In this document: positions 23,651-25,479 of the stretch, piece by piece
How the letters are laid out: every line of letters starts with the position of its first letter
How positions within the stretch are numbered: the stretch's first letter is position 1
Assembly (NCBI GenBank): GCA_004556565.1
Contig: SFGN01000036.1
Location: forward strand, 1 to 25,479
Direction: 5' to 3'
Origin: Lachnospiraceae bacterium
Lineage (GTDB): Bacteria > Bacillota_A > Clostridia > Lachnospirales > Lachnospiraceae
DNA length: 25,479 bases
Program-made: the position numbers and the translations under genes
Notes under the pieces: model-generated
Databases searched by the model: none
What the model was told of the DNA's origin: nothing
Seen by the model: only the letters and a program-made list of their open reading frames with translations

Positions 23651-24292
23651 TTATAATTTTGAATACCCATAACTGTTCACGATTGCTTCCACTCTTTGTC
23701 TTTCCTGACACATCGGGCATTTTGTTGGTTCATAAGCACGGTAATCCGGAATGTCTTTTGCCGTGAAAATCGTCTTGATTTCCTTACCGGCAATTTTATT
23801 TACGGCGCTGAAAATAGATGCAATACCACAAACCGTTCCCCCGTAATATAGTACAGATTCAATAGCTTTACATATTGTCTTTCCAGTCGTAACTGATGCT
23901 GCCAGAAGCAATACCTGCTGATCTTTGATCATTCGCTGCTGATTATCACGGAACATGATCTGACCCAGTGTATTAAATTCCGGTGTGATAACCGAAATAT
24001 TATTTCCTGCACTTAATGACATTCTGTGGGTGTCTGCGAGCTGCTCAGCAATAAATGCTCCGATAACCTCTGTCTCATCCAGACAAACAAGCGTATTGAC
24101 AAATGTATTTGAAATATACTCATTCGCCAATTCTTTTGCAGCTTCTCTGGCATTATTGTGTCTTGTTTTGACGGTAGACATATCAATGTATGTATTCAGG
24201 TGTGAATTGCTCGTTGCAAAATGTCCCTTCATTACCTTGATACGCGCTTTGGGATTTTTGGTAGAACGCAGATCTTTAAGTCTTTCATCCAT
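23651..24292 (-). CDS. Phosphoribosyltransferase-like protein (orotate PRT type, atypical)
   Basis: A 213-residue protein whose core resembles type I phosphoribosyltransferases, most like orotate phosphoribosyltransferase. The PRPP-loop region reads V-L-L-L-A-A-S-V-T-T-G-K-T (about residues 125-137). The T-T-G-K-T part matches the family, but the two acidic residues that usually precede it (as in V-E-D) are replaced by A-A-S. The N-terminus (F-A-T-S-N-S-H-L-N-T-Y-I-D) is PyrE-like, and a C-P-M-C pair lies near the C-terminus. A true orotate enzyme is doubtful; a regulatory or salvage role is possible. The ATG has GGAAAGGAG upstream at a rather long spacing, and a 27-bp palindrome lies in the promoter region. 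Confidence 0.72.
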   Translation of the reverse strand: MDERLKDLRSTKNPKARIKVMKGHFATSNSHLNTYIDMSTVKTRHNNAREAAKELANEYISNTFVNTLVCLDETEVIGAFIAEQLADTHRMSLSAGNNISVITPEFNTLGQIMFRDNQQRMIKDQQVLLLAASVTTGKTICKAIESVLYYGGTVCGIASIFSAVNKIAGKEIKTIFTAKDIPDYRAYEPTKCPMCQERQRVEAIVNSYGYSKL

Positions 24293-24321
24293 TGGTGTTG
24301 TTGCTCCTTTCCTTACGATGA

Positions 24322-24348
24322 TTTATGTTACTTCTAATGTAACATAAA
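24322..24348. promoter_or_regulatory. 27-bp inverted repeat operator
   Basis: TTTATGTTAC (24322-24331) and GTAACATAAA (24339-24348) are perfect 10-bp arms with a 7-bp spacer, 30 bp upstream of the phosphoribosyltransferase ATG. The size and symmetry fit a dimeric repressor site. No T tract follows. The regulator is not in the window. Confidence 0.6.
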
Positions 24349-24484
24349 ACACTCAAAAATTAAAATATAATAAGTCGAGAAATAAATAATTATTTCTGGT
24401 TTTTTTCTGGATGGATAAACAGTTCTTTATCTTGAAGTATGACATTTCCCGTTTTTTCATATACTAACGATGGGAGGTGATATT

Positions 24485-24991
24485 TTGGATAAACTTAAAA
24501 GATATACAATTGCTGGAATTATATTTACAATAATTGCCGGAACCTTTCTTCATTTTAGTTTTGCATTCACAGAAAATAATAAAATTGTAGGATTTATATC
24601 TGCTGTTAATGAGTCTACATGGGAACATATGAAATTAGTCTTTTTCCCTATACTGCTATATTCATGTTTTATGAATAACAAACTGAAAAATGAATATCCA
24701 TGTATCACTGCCTCGTTATTCTCTGGAATACTGCTGGGAACACTTCTAATACCAATTATTTTCTATACTTATTCAGGTATATTGGGGTTTAACTTGCTGG
24801 TTCTGGATATTGGCACATTCATAATAAGTGTGTTAACATCATTTTATGTGATTTATAAATTGACAATATCCTGCCGAGTGAATAAATTTCAGATTCTACT
24901 CGGATTATTAGTGCTGTCATTGGCTGTGTGCTTTATTGCGTTTACTTATAATCCGCCTGCTGTCGGTATTTTTATCGCCCCCAATTTATAG
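24485..24991 (+). CDS. DUF6512-like small membrane protein
   Basis: A protein of about 168 residues with roughly five hydrophobic helices and few charged loops. The segment N-E-S-T-W-E-H-M-K-L-V-F-F-P (about residues 39-52) is the pattern I associate with the DUF6512 family, which has no known function. GGGAGG at 24472-24477 directs a TTG start at 24485; the ATG at 24470 overlaps the ribosome binding site and is unlikely. Codon use is more AT-rich than in the central genes. It stands alone, divergent from the phosphoribosyltransferase. Confidence 0.75.
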   Translation: MDKLKRYTIAGIIFTIIAGTFLHFSFAFTENNKIVGFISAVNESTWEHMKLVFFPILLYSCFMNNKLKNEYPCITASLFSGILLGTLLIPIIFYTYSGILGFNLLVLDIGTFIISVLTSFYVIYKLTISCRVNKFQILLGLLVLSLAVCFIAFTYNPPAVGIFIAPNL

Positions 24992-25073
24992 TAAAACCCG
25001 GCCAGGGTATTAAGAATGAGAATTAATCGGTTCGATGAAATCGCATCATATCATTTTAATCAAATTTTTACTG

Positions 25074-25101
25074 TTGATTTCCAATTTTATTGTGCTATAC
25101 T
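25074..25101 (+). promoter_or_regulatory. Promoter of tRNA-Ala
   Basis: TTGATT (25074-25079) and TATACT (25096-25101) are 16 bp apart, and the tRNA begins 8 bp after the -10 box. Confidence 0.65.
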
Positions 25102-25109
25102 ATCGTTAT

Positions 25110-25185
25110 GGGGCATTAGCGCAGTTGGGAGCGCGTAACATTCGCATTGTTAAGGCCACGGGTTCGAATCCCGTATGCTCCACCA
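25110..25185 (+). tRNA. tRNA-Ala (anticodon CGC)
   Basis: The cloverleaf has acceptor GGGGCAT/ATGCTCC with the G3-U70 pair that marks alanine tRNAs. The D-arm is GCGC/GCGC, the anticodon stem TAACA/TGTTA surrounds TTCGCAT (anticodon CGC), and the T-arm is ACGGG-TTCGAAT-CCCGT. CCA is encoded, unlike in the two glycine tRNAs of this window. The weak AT anticodon stem and the CGC anticodon are unusual for a low-GC host, so it may be imported. Confidence 0.9.
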
Positions 25186-25188
25186 TTC

Positions 25189-25223
25189 GGGCCGTACTCG
25201 AACACGTGAGTGCGGGCCCTTTT
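25189..25223 (+). terminator. Terminator after tRNA-Ala
   Basis: GGGCC-GTACTC (25189-25199) pairs with GAGTGC-GGGCCC (25208-25219), with one G bulge and one G-U pair, followed by TTTTC. Confidence 0.75.
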
Positions 25224-25346
25224 CTCGGATATTGTAAAATATCAGCGCCTCATCGTTGCGGAGCTCGACTCGGGCGATGAACGTGTCAACCAACCGAGCG
25301 CGGAAGTCGTCATCCGTGACGTCTCCGACGCGGAAGGAGCGCAGCC

Positions 25347-25385
25347 AGGCCTCGACCACCTCATGGGTGAGTCGGGGCCTTTTTA
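25347..25385 (+). terminator. Terminator-like hairpin at the intron insertion point
   Basis: AGGCC-T-CGAC-CACC pairs with GGGTGAGTCGGGGCCT around a TCAT loop, followed by TTTTTA. It lies within the recombinase frame on the opposite strand. The putative intron begins two bases later, the usual target of bacterial class C (IIC) introns. Confidence 0.5.
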
Positions 25386-25386
25386 T

Positions 25387-25479
25387 GTGCGCCTGGCGGC
25401 GCACGTCGCTAATGGATGAAAGTTCCTAATCCGCCCTAGTAGTGGGAAGGATACAGCCAAGACCAAGGGTGTCCTATTC
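25387..25479 (+). mobile_element. 5' end of a probable group II intron
   Basis: GTGCGCC at 25387 fits the group II 5' splice consensus GTGCGMC and forms a perfect stem with GGCGCAC (loop TGGC). The following GC-rich RNA-like stretch (AAAGTTCCTAATCC, GTAGTGGGAAGGATACAGCC) has no long reading frame and resembles domain I of bacterial group II introns as I recall them. The intron runs past the window, so its reverse transcriptase and 3' end are not visible. If correct, it interrupts the serine recombinase gene on the antisense strand. Confidence 0.5.

Larger units (their letters stand above)
25150..25386 (-). pseudogene. 3' remnant of a large serine recombinase (site-specific integrase)
   Basis: The minus-strand frame reads about 79 residues that look like the C-terminal end of a large serine recombinase: K-R-P-R-L-T-H-E-V-V-E-A-W-L, then D-D-D-F-R-A-R-L-V-D-T-F-I-A-R-V-E-L, then A-L-I-F-Y-N-I. 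It runs on through the tRNA terminator into the reverse complement of tRNA-Ala (ending S-I-R-D-S-N-P-W-P), so its natural end may be earlier. At its 5' side it is cut off at 25386, where the apparent group II intron begins. No catalytic serine domain is visible. Base composition is clearly GC-richer than the left flank. Confidence 0.6.

Noticed and set aside
24378..24397. Terminator-like hairpin AGAAATAA/TTATTTCT between divergent genes
   Set aside because: The stem is almost pure A/T and lies upstream of both genes, so termination is unlikely.

Overview
The window looks like chromosome from a low- to mid-GC member of the Clostridia, most likely a Lachnospiraceae gut bacterium. The reasons are AT-rich spacers with strong GGAGG ribosome binding sites, a thyA-folA pair, a fused PTS IICBA transporter with a LicT-type antiterminator, and a DUF6512-like membrane protein. 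The species call is inference from family resemblance only.

Layout. (1) 1-186: probable end of an IS21-like element, then a consensus promoter for tRNA-Gly(GCC). (2) 333-6676: nine plus-strand genes with small gaps or overlaps: GNAT acetyltransferase, small alarmone synthetase, YgjP-like metallopeptidase, MarR regulator, thyA, folA, and a zinc/manganese ABC importer (binding protein, ATPase, permease). (3) 6764-10422: branched-chain amino acid genes ilvB, ilvN and ilvE, with two strong promoters and a terminator. (4) 10514-13919, minus strand: a PTS IICBA transporter followed by a LicT/GlcT-family antiterminator. The transporter leader holds a ribonucleic antiterminator (RAT) overlapping a long terminator, followed by a MITE-like repeat. 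(5) 14052-20870, plus strand: a membrane-anchored propeller-like protein, an LTA-synthase-like enzyme with a C-terminal GBS_Bsp-like domain, a methyltransferase, hslO and glutamine-dependent nadE. (6) ridA on the minus strand. (7) A zinc-ribbon four-helix membrane protein preceded by an A-rich repeat leader, then a hairpin-rich stretch with a possible gene remnant. (8) tRNA-Gly(CCC), an atypical phosphoribosyltransferase with a 27-bp palindrome upstream, and the DUF6512-like protein. (9) 25074-25479: tRNA-Ala(CGC), the 3' part of a large serine recombinase that runs into the tRNA, and the apparent 5' end of a group II intron. This last part is visibly richer in GC than its left neighbour and looks like the edge of a mobile element.

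How the parts fit. Region 2 combines thymidylate and folate metabolism with metal import, perhaps partly driven from the tRNA promoter because no clear internal promoter was seen. The PTS and antiterminator genes form a closed regulatory loop: the regulator should bind the RAT in the leader of its own operon and allow readthrough. The cell-envelope pair at 14052-17192 probably acts together at the outer membrane face. No CRISPR array, rRNA gene or complete transposon was seen.
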